This document shows, piece by piece, positions 34,558-43,268 of a stretch of 64,000 nt of DNA. Position 1 is the first letter of the stretch; each line of letters begins with the position of its first letter. The stretch comes from VAXT01 sp038040395 (GTDB lineage Bacteria > Actinomycetota > Thermoleophilia > Gaiellales > Gaiellaceae): assembly GCA_038040395.1 (NCBI GenBank), contig JBBPIJ010000001.1:62001-126000 (forward strand), read 5' to 3'. The notes under the pieces were generated by a model, which worked only from the letters and a program-made list of their open reading frames with translations, was not told where the DNA came from and ran no database searches. Made by a program: the position numbers and the translations under genes.

Positions 34558-35499
34558 ATGAAGCGGGTCGACCTGGAGTATTCGCTGCCGCGGGAGCTGA
34601 TCTCGCAGCACCCGGCTGCGCGGCGCGACGAATCGAGACTCCTGGTGCTGCACCGCGATAGCGGGGAGGTTCGGCATCGTCGCTTTCGCGATCTGCCCCA
34701 GGAGCTGGCCGACGAGCTCGTCGTCGTCAACGACACTCGGGTCATGCCGGCGCGCCTGCGGCTCGAGCGGCCGAGCGGAGGGGATGCGGAGGTCCTGCTG
34801 CTCGAGCCTTTGACTGGGGACGGAGAATGGGAAGGCCTTGCGCGCCCGACCCGGCGCCTGAAGCCTGGCCAGCGCCTGGGCCCGGTCGAGCTGCTCGAGC
34901 ACCTGGGAGAGGGCCGCTGGCGCCTGCGGCTCGACGGGGAGCCTCACGGCGAAGCGCCGCTACCGCCCTACATCACCGAGCCGCTCGCCGACCCGGAGCG
35001 CTACCAGACGGTCTACGCCGATCGGGAAGGCTCGGCCGCCGCGCCGACAGCGGGTCTCCACTTCACGCCGGAGCTGCTTGCTGGGCTCGACGTCGAGCGC
35101 GTGACGCTCCATGTCGGGCTCGACACCTTCCGTCCGGTGACCGCGGACGACCTGGCCGACCATCCGATCCACAGCGAGCGCTACGAGGTCGCGCCCGAAG
35201 CCTGGGATCGAATCCGTGCTGCTGAGCGCGTGCTCGCAGTGGGAACGACGACGGTTCGTGTACTCGAATCCCTCGGCCGCGGAGCGCCGCTCGCCGGCCG
35301 CACCGATCTCTTCATCACCCCGGGTTTCGAGTTCCGCCGCACCGATGCGCTGCTGACGAACTTCCACCTACCGGGCTCGACGCTCCTCGCCCTCGTCATG
35401 GCCTTCGCCGGCGTAGAGGAGACGCGCCGCCTCTACGAGCTCGCGATCGCCGAGCGCTACCGCTTCTACTCGTTCGGCGACGCGATGCTCCTCCTCTAG
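34558..35499 (+). CDS. queA: S-adenosylmethionine:tRNA ribosyltransferase-isomerase QueA
   Basis: The protein has 313 residues, somewhat shorter than the usual ~340. It starts VDLEYSLPRELISQHPA and has VVNDTRVMPARL, the conserved SAAAPTAGLHFT, THVGLDTFRPV-like HVGLDTFRPV and the C-terminal TNFHLPGSTLL. It transfers the ribosyl part of SAM to 7-aminomethyl-7-deazaguanine in tRNA to make epoxyqueuosine, the substrate of QueG (encoded at 10.2 kb). It is followed by a small membrane protein and tgt. Confidence 0.96.
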   Translation: MKRVDLEYSLPRELISQHPAARRDESRLLVLHRDSGEVRHRRFRDLPQELADELVVVNDTRVMPARLRLERPSGGDAEVLLLEPLTGDGEWEGLARPTRRLKPGQRLGPVELLEHLGEGRWRLRLDGEPHGEAPLPPYITEPLADPERYQTVYADREGSAAAPTAGLHFTPELLAGLDVERVTLHVGLDTFRPVTADDLADHPIHSERYEVAPEAWDRIRAAERVLAVGTTTVRVLESLGRGAPLAGRTDLFITPGFEFRRTDALLTNFHLPGSTLLALVMAFAGVEETRRLYELAIAERYRFYSFGDAMLLL

Positions 35500-35551
35500 G
35501 CGACGAACTTTCATCTGGCCCGCGCGTCTATGCGATCGGGATGATTGGCCG

Positions 35552-35797
35552 ATGAGGGGATGGTGGAAGGTTCCGTTCGCGGGGCTGGTCGTCCTGACCG
35601 TCATCGTCTCTGCCGTCGGTGCCAACAATCGCCGCGCCCGGTCGTACGAGTGGTGCGGACTCGACAGCAGCACGCCACGCATGGAACAGATCAGGGACGT
35701 GAAAGTGGACTGGACCTGGCGCCCGCCGGGGTTCGACTGCGTCTTCACCGACGACCGCGGCCACGAGGTCGCGCGCCGCCGGGCATCTCCGCCCTGA
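35552..35797 (+). CDS. Small single-span hypothetical protein
   Basis: The protein has 81 residues. One N-terminal hydrophobic span (VPFAGLVVLTVIVSAVGA) serves as membrane anchor or uncleaved signal. A short external part with two cysteines (EWCGLD and FDCVFTDD) could form a disulphide. It sits between queA and tgt on the same strand. The function is unknown; reality is supported by context and composition only. Confidence 0.5.
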   Translation: MRGWWKVPFAGLVVLTVIVSAVGANNRRARSYEWCGLDSSTPRMEQIRDVKVDWTWRPPGFDCVFTDDRGHEVARRRASPP

Positions 35798-35849
35798 CCG
35801 AGACCTCTTCTACAGGTCGCGTCTTGCGTTGAAACACTCTTCTGTCGTA

Positions 35850-36971
35850 ATGCAAGACCTGACCCCGTTTGAAGTGACGGCCACGGAGGGCGAGGCGCGC
35901 GCCGGCGTCTTGCGGACGGCGCACGGTGAGCTCCGGACTCCGGCCTTCATGCCCGTAGGTACGAAGGCCACCGTGAAGATGCTCGACCCGCACGAGGTGC
36001 GCGACCTCGGCGCCGAGATCGTCCTCTGCAACACCTACCACCTGTCGTTCCGGCCCGGCGCGGATTTGATCGCCGAGCTCGGTGGCTTGCACCGCTTCAT
36101 GGGCTGGGACGGGCCGATCCTCACCGACTCGGGCGGCTACCAGGTCTTCTCCCTCCGCGACACGATCACGAAGGTCGACGAGGAGGGCGTCACCTTCCGC
36201 TCGGTCTACGACGGCACCGAGGAGCGCTTCACGCCCGAGTCCGTGGCCGAGATCCAGGCGAAGCTAGGCTCGGACATAGCCATGTGCCTCGACGTGTGCG
36301 CACCGGCCGGCGGGGCGCGCGAAGAGCTCGTCGAGGCGGTGCGGCTCACGACCCTCTGGGCGGCCAGGCAGCGCAAGGCTCCGCGGGCGCAGGGCCAGCT
36401 GCTGTTCGGGATCGCCCAGGGCGCGACCGACCCCGAGCTCCGGCGCCGCTCGATCGGCGAGATCATCGATCTCGACTTCGACGGCCACGCGCTCGGCGGG
36501 CTCAGCGTGGGGGAGGCCCGCGACCCGATGTTCGAGACCGTCGCCGAGGCTGCGCCGCTCCTGCCCGCCGACAAGCCGCGCTATTTCATGGGAATCGGCG
36601 ACCCCGAGGGGATCCTCGAGGTGATCGAGCGGGGCGTGGACATGTTCGACTGTGTGCTGCCGACGAGAATGGGGCGGACCGGCACCGCGCTCACCTCGAC
36701 GGGGCGCCTCAACCTCAAGAACGCCCGCTTCGCCCGCGACGCCGGGCCTCTCGACGAGACCTGCGACTGCCCCGCGTGCTCCAGGTTCACGCGTGCGTAC
36801 ATCCGGCATCTCGTGAACCAGCAGGAGCTGCTCGGGCTCCGTCTGCTGACCGCGCACAACCTCCGCTTCCTCCTGCGCCTCACCGGAGGAGCGCGCGAGG
36901 CGATCGAGAAGGGCAACCTGGCAACATTCAAGGCCGAGATCATCGACCGCCTACACAGGGAGGCCGCTTGA
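35850..36971 (+). CDS. tgt: Queuine tRNA-ribosyltransferase (TGT)
   Basis: The protein has 373 residues from ATG 35850 (a TTG at 35829 is possible; neither has a clear Shine-Dalgarno). The TIM barrel includes PILTDSGGYQVFSL with a catalytic Asp, MCLDVC, FGIAQG, GGLSVGE and DCVLPTRMGR with the nucleophile Asp region. The zinc site is CDCPAC with a later His. It exchanges guanine 34 of target tRNAs for preQ1. It is upstream of yajC-secDF, a common bacterial arrangement, with the next gene overlapping its stop. Confidence 0.95.
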   Translation: MQDLTPFEVTATEGEARAGVLRTAHGELRTPAFMPVGTKATVKMLDPHEVRDLGAEIVLCNTYHLSFRPGADLIAELGGLHRFMGWDGPILTDSGGYQVFSLRDTITKVDEEGVTFRSVYDGTEERFTPESVAEIQAKLGSDIAMCLDVCAPAGGAREELVEAVRLTTLWAARQRKAPRAQGQLLFGIAQGATDPELRRRSIGEIIDLDFDGHALGGLSVGEARDPMFETVAEAAPLLPADKPRYFMGIGDPEGILEVIERGVDMFDCVLPTRMGRTGTALTSTGRLNLKNARFARDAGPLDETCDCPACSRFTRAYIRHLVNQQELLGLRLLTAHNLRFLLRLTGGAREAIEKGNLATFKAEIIDRLHREAA

Positions 36972-37258
36972 GCCCGCTCGTCTTCTTCGCCGGAGCACTC
37001 GTTTTCTTCTGGGTGCTGGTCGTGCTGCCCCAGCGACGCCGTCGCCAGAAGCAGATGCAGATGCTGAGGGAGCTCGAGCCCGGGGACGAAGTGATCACGG
37101 CCGGCGGCCTGTACGGCTCGGTCCGCGAGGTCGCGGGCAACCACGTCGTGCTCGAGATCGCGCCGGAGACCCGCGTTCGCGTGGCCAAGAGCGCCGTGGG
37201 GGCCAGGGTGGAGCCTGAGCTAGGGCCTGCGACACCACCCGAGACCTCGCTACCCTAG
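36968..37258 (+). CDS. yajC: Preprotein translocase subunit YajC
   Basis: The protein has 96 residues and a TTG start overlapping the tgt stop as TTGA. One N-terminal span (PLVFFAGALVFFWVLVVLPQ) is followed by RRRRQKQMQML and LEPGDEVITAGGLYGSV, the YajC signature. It associates with SecDF at the membrane to support protein export. Order tgt-yajC-secDF is the expected one. Confidence 0.93.
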   Translation: MSPLVFFAGALVFFWVLVVLPQRRRRQKQMQMLRELEPGDEVITAGGLYGSVREVAGNHVVLEIAPETRVRVAKSAVGARVEPELGPATPPETSLP

Positions 37259-37269
37259 GGCACAGCACG

Positions 37270-40158
37270 GTGGCCGAACGCCGCTCTCACCTCATCCTGA
37301 TTGGCCTCATCCTCGTGGCCCTGCTCGGCGTTGCCGTGCTCGCGATTCCGGGCTCTCCGCTCCACAAGAGCCCGACACTTGGCCTCGATCTCCAGGGCGG
37401 CCTCGAGGTCGTCAAGAAAGCCGTCCCTGAGAAGGGCCAGAAGATCGACAAGGAAGGGCTCGACGACGCGGTCACGATCATCAACGACCGCATCAACGGG
37501 ACGGGAGTCTCGGAGCCCGAGATCCGCAAGCAGGGAAGCGACCAGATCGTCATCGAGCTTCCGGGCGTCAAGGACCAGAAGCGCGCCGCCGACCTGATCG
37601 GGCAAACGGCGAAGCTCGAGCTCTACGACCTGCAGGGCGACCTGATTCCAGGGGCGTCGCTCGACGTCCAGGGCTTCCCGATCGCGCACACCTCGATCTT
37701 CGACCTGCTCACGTTGCAGCAGTCGGCTGCGAAGGAGGGCGAGCCGTCGGCGTTCTACCTCGTGCAGAACAAGAAGGTCGGAAAGCGGACCACGCACAAG
37801 GTCGTCGTCGGGCCGGTGAACACCCGCGCCCAGATCCTCTCGTCGGGCTTCGTCAAGGACTACCTCAAGAGCCACAAGAAGGCGAAGAAGGGCGAGCTGC
37901 CCAAGGGGACGGAAGTTCTCGCGGTCCCCGAGAAGATGGTCGTCATCACGTGCGGCCAGACGGAGCGCTACTGCCCCGGCGTCCAGCAGCAAGAGCTCGA
38001 CCGCACGTACTTCTACCTCTTCCGGTACGAGCCCCAGGCCAAGGATCCGATCCCGGAGATGACGGGTGACGACCTGAAGCGCAAGGGCACTCGGCAGGAC
38101 ATCGATTCTCAGACGAACCAGACGGTCGTCCTCATGCAGTTCACGAGCGGCGGCGCCAAGAAGTTCCAGGACATCACGCAAAAGCTCGTCGAGCGTGGTC
38201 GGAACCTGGCCAACACGAACGGCTGGACCGGCCCGGAGAACGACAACGCCAACCAGCAGTTCGCAATCGTTCTCGACCGCGTGATCAAGTCCGCGCCATC
38301 CGTGGACTTCGACGACAACCCGGCCGGCATTCCCGGCAACAACGGCGCGCAGATCACGGGCGTCTCGCCGAACGAGGCGAAGGACCTGGCGCTTGTTCTC
38401 AGGTCGGGAACGCTTCCGTTCAAGCTCGTCACGATCGAGCAGACCAACATCTCGGCGACGCTCGGCAAGGACTCGCTCGAGCAGGCGAAGAAGGCTGCGA
38501 TCGGCGGCCTGCTCGTCGTCGCGATCTTCCTGCTCCTCTTCTACCGCTTCCTCGGTCTCGTCGCAGTCATCGGCCTCGGGATCTACGTCGCGTTCCTGTA
38601 CGCGGCGGTGCTCCTGCTGAACGTGACGCTCACGCTGCCCGGCTTCGCCGGTCTCATCCTCACGATCGGAGTCGCAGCTGACGCGAACGTGGTCGTCTTC
38701 GAACGCATCAAAGAAGAGGTCCGCGCGGGCAAATCCGTGCGGGCCGCGATCGCCGCCGGTTATGCGAAGGGGTTCCACACGATCATCGACGCGAACGTCG
38801 TGACGGCGATCACGGCGCTCGTCCTGTTCCTGGTCGCGACCGCGGGCGTGAAGGGCTTCGCGCTGATGCTCCTGATCGGTACTGCGATCTCGCTGATCAC
38901 CGCCGTCGCCGCGACGCGCGCCATGCTCGGCCTGCTCGCCGGCTTCCGCTGGTTCAGCAATCCCCGGTTCATGGGCGCTCAGGGCGCTCAGGGCGCGAAG
39001 TGGCTCCAGATCGACTTCATGGGCAAGCGTCGGCTGTGGTTCGCGATCTCGGGCCTGGTGGTGCTGGTCGCCGTCGTCTCGCTGGGCGTGCGCGGGCTCA
39101 ACTTCGGGATCGACTTCAAGGGCGGTACGCAGGTCACGTTCCATACACCGCAGGCCCACCTTGTCGACGAGATACGAAACGACGCGAAGCAGATCGATCC
39201 GGCTCTGAGCAAAGCGGTGATCCAGGGGCGAGGAAAGCAGACCGACAGCAAATACAACAGCTTCCAGATCCGGACGAAATCGCTGGATTCTGCGCGGGGG
39301 GAGGCGCTGACGAGCGGTCTCAAGAGCCGGCTCCAGGTGACGAACTACGAATCGAAGAACGTCTCCGAAAGCTTCGGCCGCCAGATCGCGCGCTCGGCGA
39401 TCATCGCGATCATCTTCTCGCTGTTCCTGATCGTCCTCTACCTGGCGATCCGGTTCGACATGAAGTACGCGATCCCGGTGATCGCGGCGCTCGTCCACGA
39501 CATCGTGATCACCGTCGGCGTGTACTCCCTGACCGCGCGGGAGGTCTCGACCTCGACGGTCGCCGCGGTACTGACCGTGCTCGGGTACTCGATCTACGAC
39601 ACGATCATCATCTTCGACCGTGTGCGCGAGAACGTGCCGCTGATGCGGCGCGCGTCATTCGCGACGATCGCGAACATCTCGCTCTGGGAGACGATCAGGC
39701 GCTCGCTGGCGACGACGTTCATCACGCTGCTGCCGGTCGCCTCGCTCCTGATCTTCGGCGGTGCGACGCTCAAGGACTTCGCTTTTGCGCTGCTGATCGG
39801 AATCGGCTCGGGCGCCTACTCGTCGATCTTCATCGCGGCTCCGATTCTCACGATGCTCAAGGAGCGCGAGCCGGAGTACGCGCGGAAGATCGGGCAGGAC
39901 GACGTCGGGCACGGCGACGGGGCGGGTCCCGATGGGGACAGCCCGGGGCGACGGCGCACTCGGTCTGCGATCGGCGCGCCCGCGGTCGACACCGGGACGA
40001 TGACCCTCGAGGCCGCCGAGCAGGCCGCCGCCGCACAGCCGGCGCCGAGCCTTGCGGAGACGTTCTCGCCCGATCCGGCTCCGGCCGGGTCGTCGGCCAA
40101 GTCGAAGCGCGAGCGCAGGCGGCAACGGCGCCGCACCAGGCCTCATGGCCGCCGATAA
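37270..40158 (+). CDS. secDF: Fused protein-export membrane protein SecDF
   Basis: At 962 residues this is SecD and SecF in one chain. The SecD part has an N-terminal span, LGLDLQGGLEVV, a large external region, GLILTIGVAADANVVVFERIKEEV and five further spans. The SecF part begins near residue 575 (KRRLWFAISGLVVLV), has IDFKGGTQVTF and the final YSIYDTIIIFDRVREN segment with the conserved Asp. The tail is acidic then basic (SKRERRRQRRRTR). It uses the proton gradient to complete translocation. Start is GTG. Many actinobacteria keep secD and secF separate, so the fusion is notable. Confidence 0.93.
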   Translation: MAERRSHLILIGLILVALLGVAVLAIPGSPLHKSPTLGLDLQGGLEVVKKAVPEKGQKIDKEGLDDAVTIINDRINGTGVSEPEIRKQGSDQIVIELPGVKDQKRAADLIGQTAKLELYDLQGDLIPGASLDVQGFPIAHTSIFDLLTLQQSAAKEGEPSAFYLVQNKKVGKRTTHKVVVGPVNTRAQILSSGFVKDYLKSHKKAKKGELPKGTEVLAVPEKMVVITCGQTERYCPGVQQQELDRTYFYLFRYEPQAKDPIPEMTGDDLKRKGTRQDIDSQTNQTVVLMQFTSGGAKKFQDITQKLVERGRNLANTNGWTGPENDNANQQFAIVLDRVIKSAPSVDFDDNPAGIPGNNGAQITGVSPNEAKDLALVLRSGTLPFKLVTIEQTNISATLGKDSLEQAKKAAIGGLLVVAIFLLLFYRFLGLVAVIGLGIYVAFLYAAVLLLNVTLTLPGFAGLILTIGVAADANVVVFERIKEEVRAGKSVRAAIAAGYAKGFHTIIDANVVTAITALVLFLVATAGVKGFALMLLIGTAISLITAVAATRAMLGLLAGFRWFSNPRFMGAQGAQGAKWLQIDFMGKRRLWFAISGLVVLVAVVSLGVRGLNFGIDFKGGTQVTFHTPQAHLVDEIRNDAKQIDPALSKAVIQGRGKQTDSKYNSFQIRTKSLDSARGEALTSGLKSRLQVTNYESKNVSESFGRQIARSAIIAIIFSLFLIVLYLAIRFDMKYAIPVIAALVHDIVITVGVYSLTAREVSTSTVAAVLTVLGYSIYDTIIIFDRVRENVPLMRRASFATIANISLWETIRRSLATTFITLLPVASLLIFGGATLKDFAFALLIGIGSGAYSSIFIAAPILTMLKEREPEYARKIGQDDVGHGDGAGPDGDSPGRRRTRSAIGAPAVDTGTMTLEAAEQAAAAQPAPSLAETFSPDPAPAGSSAKSKRERRRQRRRTRPHGRR

Positions 40159-40489
40159 GGACAGCTCCCCTGTCCTAGAGGCGCTCGAGCGCTTCGGGCT
40201 CGCCGCCCTCGGCGCTGTCGCGATGACGGCCGATCGCGCCGACGCCCTCGCCGACGAGCTCGCGAAGGCGGGGGGGATGCGCCGGGAAGACGCGCGCGAG
40301 CTGATCGAGCAGACCACGCGCCGCTGGCGCGGCGAGGCGGTCCGCGCGAGCGAGCGAGCCGGAGCGGGTCTCGAAGGCCTCTTCAAGCAGCTCGGCCTGG
40401 TTTCCCGCGCGGACTTCGAGGAGCTCGAGCTCCGCGTCGCCCAGCTAGAGCACCGCCTCCGCCTCGTCGAAGACCCCAAACATACATAG
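40145..40489 (+). CDS. Phasin-like / helical accessory protein
   Basis: The protein has 114 residues and overlaps the secDF end by 14 bases. A helical body (LEALERFGLAALGAVAMTADRADALADELAK) and a coiled-coil C-terminus (FEELELRVAQLEHRL) resemble the poly(hydroxyalkanoate) granule-associated/phasin-like family often seen in such genomes. No enzyme motif is visible. The stop codon is the first half-site base of a palindromic repeat. The assignment is by shape only. Confidence 0.5.
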   Translation: MAADKDSSPVLEALERFGLAALGAVAMTADRADALADELAKAGGMRREDARELIEQTTRRWRGEAVRASERAGAGLEGLFKQLGLVSRADFEELELRVAQLEHRLRLVEDPKHT

Positions 40490-40507
40490 CAACAGTCTGT
40501 TGCAAAG
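40489..40507. repeat. Palindromic repeat GCAACAG-N-CTGTTGCAAAG, copy 1
   Basis: GCAACAG T CTGTTGC is a perfect dyad (40489-40503), and with AAAG after it the sequence recurs at 54422-54440, between mraY and murD. Both copies are in intergenic DNA close to a gene end. Confidence 0.6.
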
Positions 40508-40578
40508 CTCGGCGGGGACATGGCCTCCCATTTACCCGCCGGAACCACGTTGCCTCATGACTAGGGCGCCCAGGGGCC

Positions 40579-40640
40579 CACAACACCCTAAGCGGGGTCA
40601 GACCCGACGAAAGGCGTCGGGGATTCGTGATGGTGTTGTG
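40579..40640. repeat. Inverted-repeat element holding a GGGGTCAGACCC core
   Basis: CACAACACC (40579-40587) and GGTGTTGTG (40632-40640) bound a 44-base interior. The interior has GGGGTCAGACCC (40594-40605), which overlaps a CCCGACG-AAAGG-CGTCGGG hairpin (40603-40621). The core matches the REP-like repeats upstream of mraZ. The element ends 60 bases before the UbiB gene and is the main content of the 210-base gap. Confidence 0.5.
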
Positions 40641-40699
40641 ACACGGCCCAAAGGGTCGGTGCCGAGGGGAGTTGCGTCCGGCGTGGAACACTTTGGGTC

Positions 40700-42373
40700 A
40701 TGGCTCAAGCACCGCCCAAGACTCGTAACCTCGGCCGGCTGACGGAGATCGCCCAGGTCGCCGTCCGGCACGGCTTCGGCTACTTCTTCGAGCGCCACCG
40801 GCTGACCGACCTCCTGCCCGGCCGGCGCAACGGCGCCGCGATCGCCGAGGGCGCGCCCTCGCAGCGTGGCGCGCACCTCCGCGAGCTCCTCGACGAGCTC
40901 GGCCCGACCTTCGTCAAGTTCGGCCAGCTGCTCTCGATGCGGCCCGACGTGCTGCCGCCGGACATCATTTCCGAGCTTCGCGCGCTCCAGGACGACGTGC
41001 GCCCCTTCCCGTACGAGGAGGTCGAGCGCGTCGTCCGCGAGGAGCTGGGCCAGCCGATCGAGCGCCTCTTCGTCGAGTTCGACCCCGAGCCGATCGCGGC
41101 CGCCTCGATCGGACAGGTTCACCGTGCTGTGCTCCCGAACGGTCACATCGTTGCCGTGAAGGTTCAGCGACCCGGCGCGCCGGAGCAGATCGAGGCCGAC
41201 CTCGGGCTCCTCTACCAGGCCTCTCGAATCGTCAAGGAGCGCGTGCGTGCCCTCGACTTCGTCGACGTGCGGGAGCTCGTGGACGAGTTCGCTCGCGCGA
41301 TCCGCCAGGAGCTCGACTACCGGCTCGAGGGCCGGAACGCCGAGACGCTCCACCGGAATTTCGCCGGTCATCCGCATGTCCGCGTTCCGCGTGTCTACTG
41401 GAGCTACACGCGCTCCCGCGTGCTGACGCTCGAGTTCATCGAGGGAACGCAGCTCGCCGACGTCGACGAGCTGGGCTACTCGCTCGAGGAGCGCAAGCGC
41501 CTCGCAGAGGTGATCGCCGAGGCGTGGATGGCGATGATCTTCAAGGACGGGTTCTTTCACGGCGACCCGCATCCGGCGAACATCCTCGTCATCCGGCCCG
41601 ACCTGATCGGCCTCGTCGACTTCGGCCTCGCCGGCAAGCTCACCGACGACGACGTCACGAAGGCGACGCGTCTCTTCATCGACGTCGCGAACGAGAACGT
41701 GGAAGCGCTCCCGAAACGGCTCGCCGACCTCGGCGTGCGGTACCCGAGAGAGCGCGAGGAGGAGTTCCTCCAGGAGATCCGCGATCTCTTCTACCGCTAT
41801 TACGGCGCGAGCCTCGCGGAGATCGACCCGCTCCAGGTGATCCGCGAGGTCTTCGGCACGATCTACTCGCTGAACCTGCGCCTCCCGACCCGATTCATCA
41901 TCCTCGACAAGGCAATCGCGACGCTCGCCTCGGTCGGCGTCGAGCTCTACCCCGAGTTCAACGTCTTCGAGGTGGCGAGGCCATATGCACGGAGCCTGCT
42001 CCTTGGCCGCTACACGCCGCAGCGCATGCTCTTGCGCGCCCGCCGCGAGTCGCTGAAGCTCGCCTCGATCTTCGGCGAGTACCCGCATCAGGTGCACGAC
42101 GTGCTCGAGCAGATGCGCGACGGGCAGATCGAGGTCGGCTTCGTGCACAAGGGGCTCGACGAGTTCATGCACAAGCTCGACGTCGCTTTCAACCGGCTGA
42201 TCATCGCGTTCGTCGTCGCCGCCGGGCTGATCGGCTCCAGCATGATCGGCGTCTTCGCGACCTCCGGGCCGCGGGTGCTCGGGCTGAACGTCGTCTCGGC
42301 CTTCGGCTTCCTCGTAGCGGGCGTGCTCGGCCTCTGGCTGATGTGGGGAGTCTTCCGCTCGGGACGGTTGTGA
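40700..42373 (+). CDS. ABC1/UbiB-family atypical protein kinase
   Basis: The protein has 557 residues. It has the family's FVKFGQLLSMRPDVLP (KxGQ-type motif), the Ala-rich loop AAASIGQVHRAVL with AVKVQRPG, the catalytic FFHGDPHPANILV and the metal motif LVDFGLAGKL. Two C-terminal membrane spans end the protein (LIIAFVVAAGLIGSSMIGV and the last 25 residues). UbiB proteins aid isoprenoid quinone synthesis or lipid handling through ATPase activity. Its stop overlaps the protease start (TGATG). Confidence 0.92.
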   Translation: MAQAPPKTRNLGRLTEIAQVAVRHGFGYFFERHRLTDLLPGRRNGAAIAEGAPSQRGAHLRELLDELGPTFVKFGQLLSMRPDVLPPDIISELRALQDDVRPFPYEEVERVVREELGQPIERLFVEFDPEPIAAASIGQVHRAVLPNGHIVAVKVQRPGAPEQIEADLGLLYQASRIVKERVRALDFVDVRELVDEFARAIRQELDYRLEGRNAETLHRNFAGHPHVRVPRVYWSYTRSRVLTLEFIEGTQLADVDELGYSLEERKRLAEVIAEAWMAMIFKDGFFHGDPHPANILVIRPDLIGLVDFGLAGKLTDDDVTKATRLFIDVANENVEALPKRLADLGVRYPREREEEFLQEIRDLFYRYYGASLAEIDPLQVIREVFGTIYSLNLRLPTRFIILDKAIATLASVGVELYPEFNVFEVARPYARSLLLGRYTPQRMLLRARRESLKLASIFGEYPHQVHDVLEQMRDGQIEVGFVHKGLDEFMHKLDVAFNRLIIAFVVAAGLIGSSMIGVFATSGPRVLGLNVVSAFGFLVAGVLGLWLMWGVFRSGRL

Positions 42374-43152
42374 TGAAGGCGCTCGTCGCTCTCGTGCTGA
42401 TCGCGACGGTCGCGGGTGGGGGATGGGGCTACCGGCACGAGCGCGACCAGCGGCGCGAAGACGTCGCGCGGCTCGAGGCTCAGCTCAAGACGGTCAAGCG
42501 CAACCTGAGCGGCGCTCGAAACCAGAACGCGATCCTCGCGGCGCGGATCCGCGGCGTTACGCGCCGTGCGTTGAAGGCGAAGCTCTCGCGTACGGCGCTC
42601 GCCGCGCGCGTCAAGAAGAGCGTGTTCACGGTCACCGCCTCGCTCGACGAAGGGACGGGGTTCATCGCCTGGGTGAAAGGGAACTCGACGTACGTCCTGA
42701 CCGCGAACCACGTCGTCGTGCTCAGCGTCGACCGGGGCGACTACGGCGTTCGCGTGCACCGCGGGACGACTGTCTGGCTCGGACGGATCGTCAAGACCGA
42801 TCCCGACCACGATCTCGCGCTCATCCGGATCCCCCGGCGGATCGGAGCGCCGCTGTGGCAACGGCCGGTGTACGCGCCGCCGCTCGTGGGTGACGAGCTT
42901 CTGCTCGTTGGCAGCCCGCTCGGGTACGAGGGCTCGGTCACCTCAGGCCTTGTCGGACGGGTCGCTCGGGACGAGATCCAGACCGACGCCGCGGCGTATC
43001 CGGGGATCTCCGGCGGGCCGGCAGTTGACGCCGACGGCCGGGTCGTCGGCGTGCTCGTCTCCGGCGAGGCCGAGAACTTCAACTTCGCAGTGCCGATCAA
43101 CCAGGCCTGCATCAGGCTTCGACACTGCGCAAAGTCGAAACGGCGGTCTTGA
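42373..43152 (+). CDS. Membrane-anchored trypsin-like serine protease
   Basis: The protein has 259 residues. A short N-terminal hydrophobic segment (ALVALVLIATVAGGGWGY) is followed by a coiled coil (VARLEAQLKTVKRNLSGARNQNAILAARIRGV) and a trypsin-like domain: catalytic His in LTANHVV, Asp in DHDLALIRI and Ser in PGISGGPAV. No PDZ domain follows, so this is a minimal DegP/HtrA relative. It may act in envelope quality control. It is translationally coupled to the UbiB-type gene. Confidence 0.82.
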   Translation: MKALVALVLIATVAGGGWGYRHERDQRREDVARLEAQLKTVKRNLSGARNQNAILAARIRGVTRRALKAKLSRTALAARVKKSVFTVTASLDEGTGFIAWVKGNSTYVLTANHVVVLSVDRGDYGVRVHRGTTVWLGRIVKTDPDHDLALIRIPRRIGAPLWQRPVYAPPLVGDELLLVGSPLGYEGSVTSGLVGRVARDEIQTDAAAYPGISGGPAVDADGRVVGVLVSGEAENFNFAVPINQACIRLRHCAKSKRRS

Positions 43153-43268
43153 TCTTCGCGAGCGGCGGGGCGGGCATGGCTATTCGGTAGCGCTGTCGAA
43201 TGTTCGGCACAGACTCGCGCGAAAGGACATCTGGCGGTTTGGCAAGGCCGCCGCTAGCTTCGGTCCAC

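Noticed and set aside
35855..35870. CTGACCCCGT near the tgt start as another REP-like copy
   Set aside because: Only ten bases match and they are within conserved coding sequence, without the dyad.
37255..39498. A 747-codon open frame antisense to secDF
   Set aside because: High-GC third positions keep the antisense frame open. The translation is charged low-complexity sequence without motifs, while the sense strand has clear SecD and SecF motifs.
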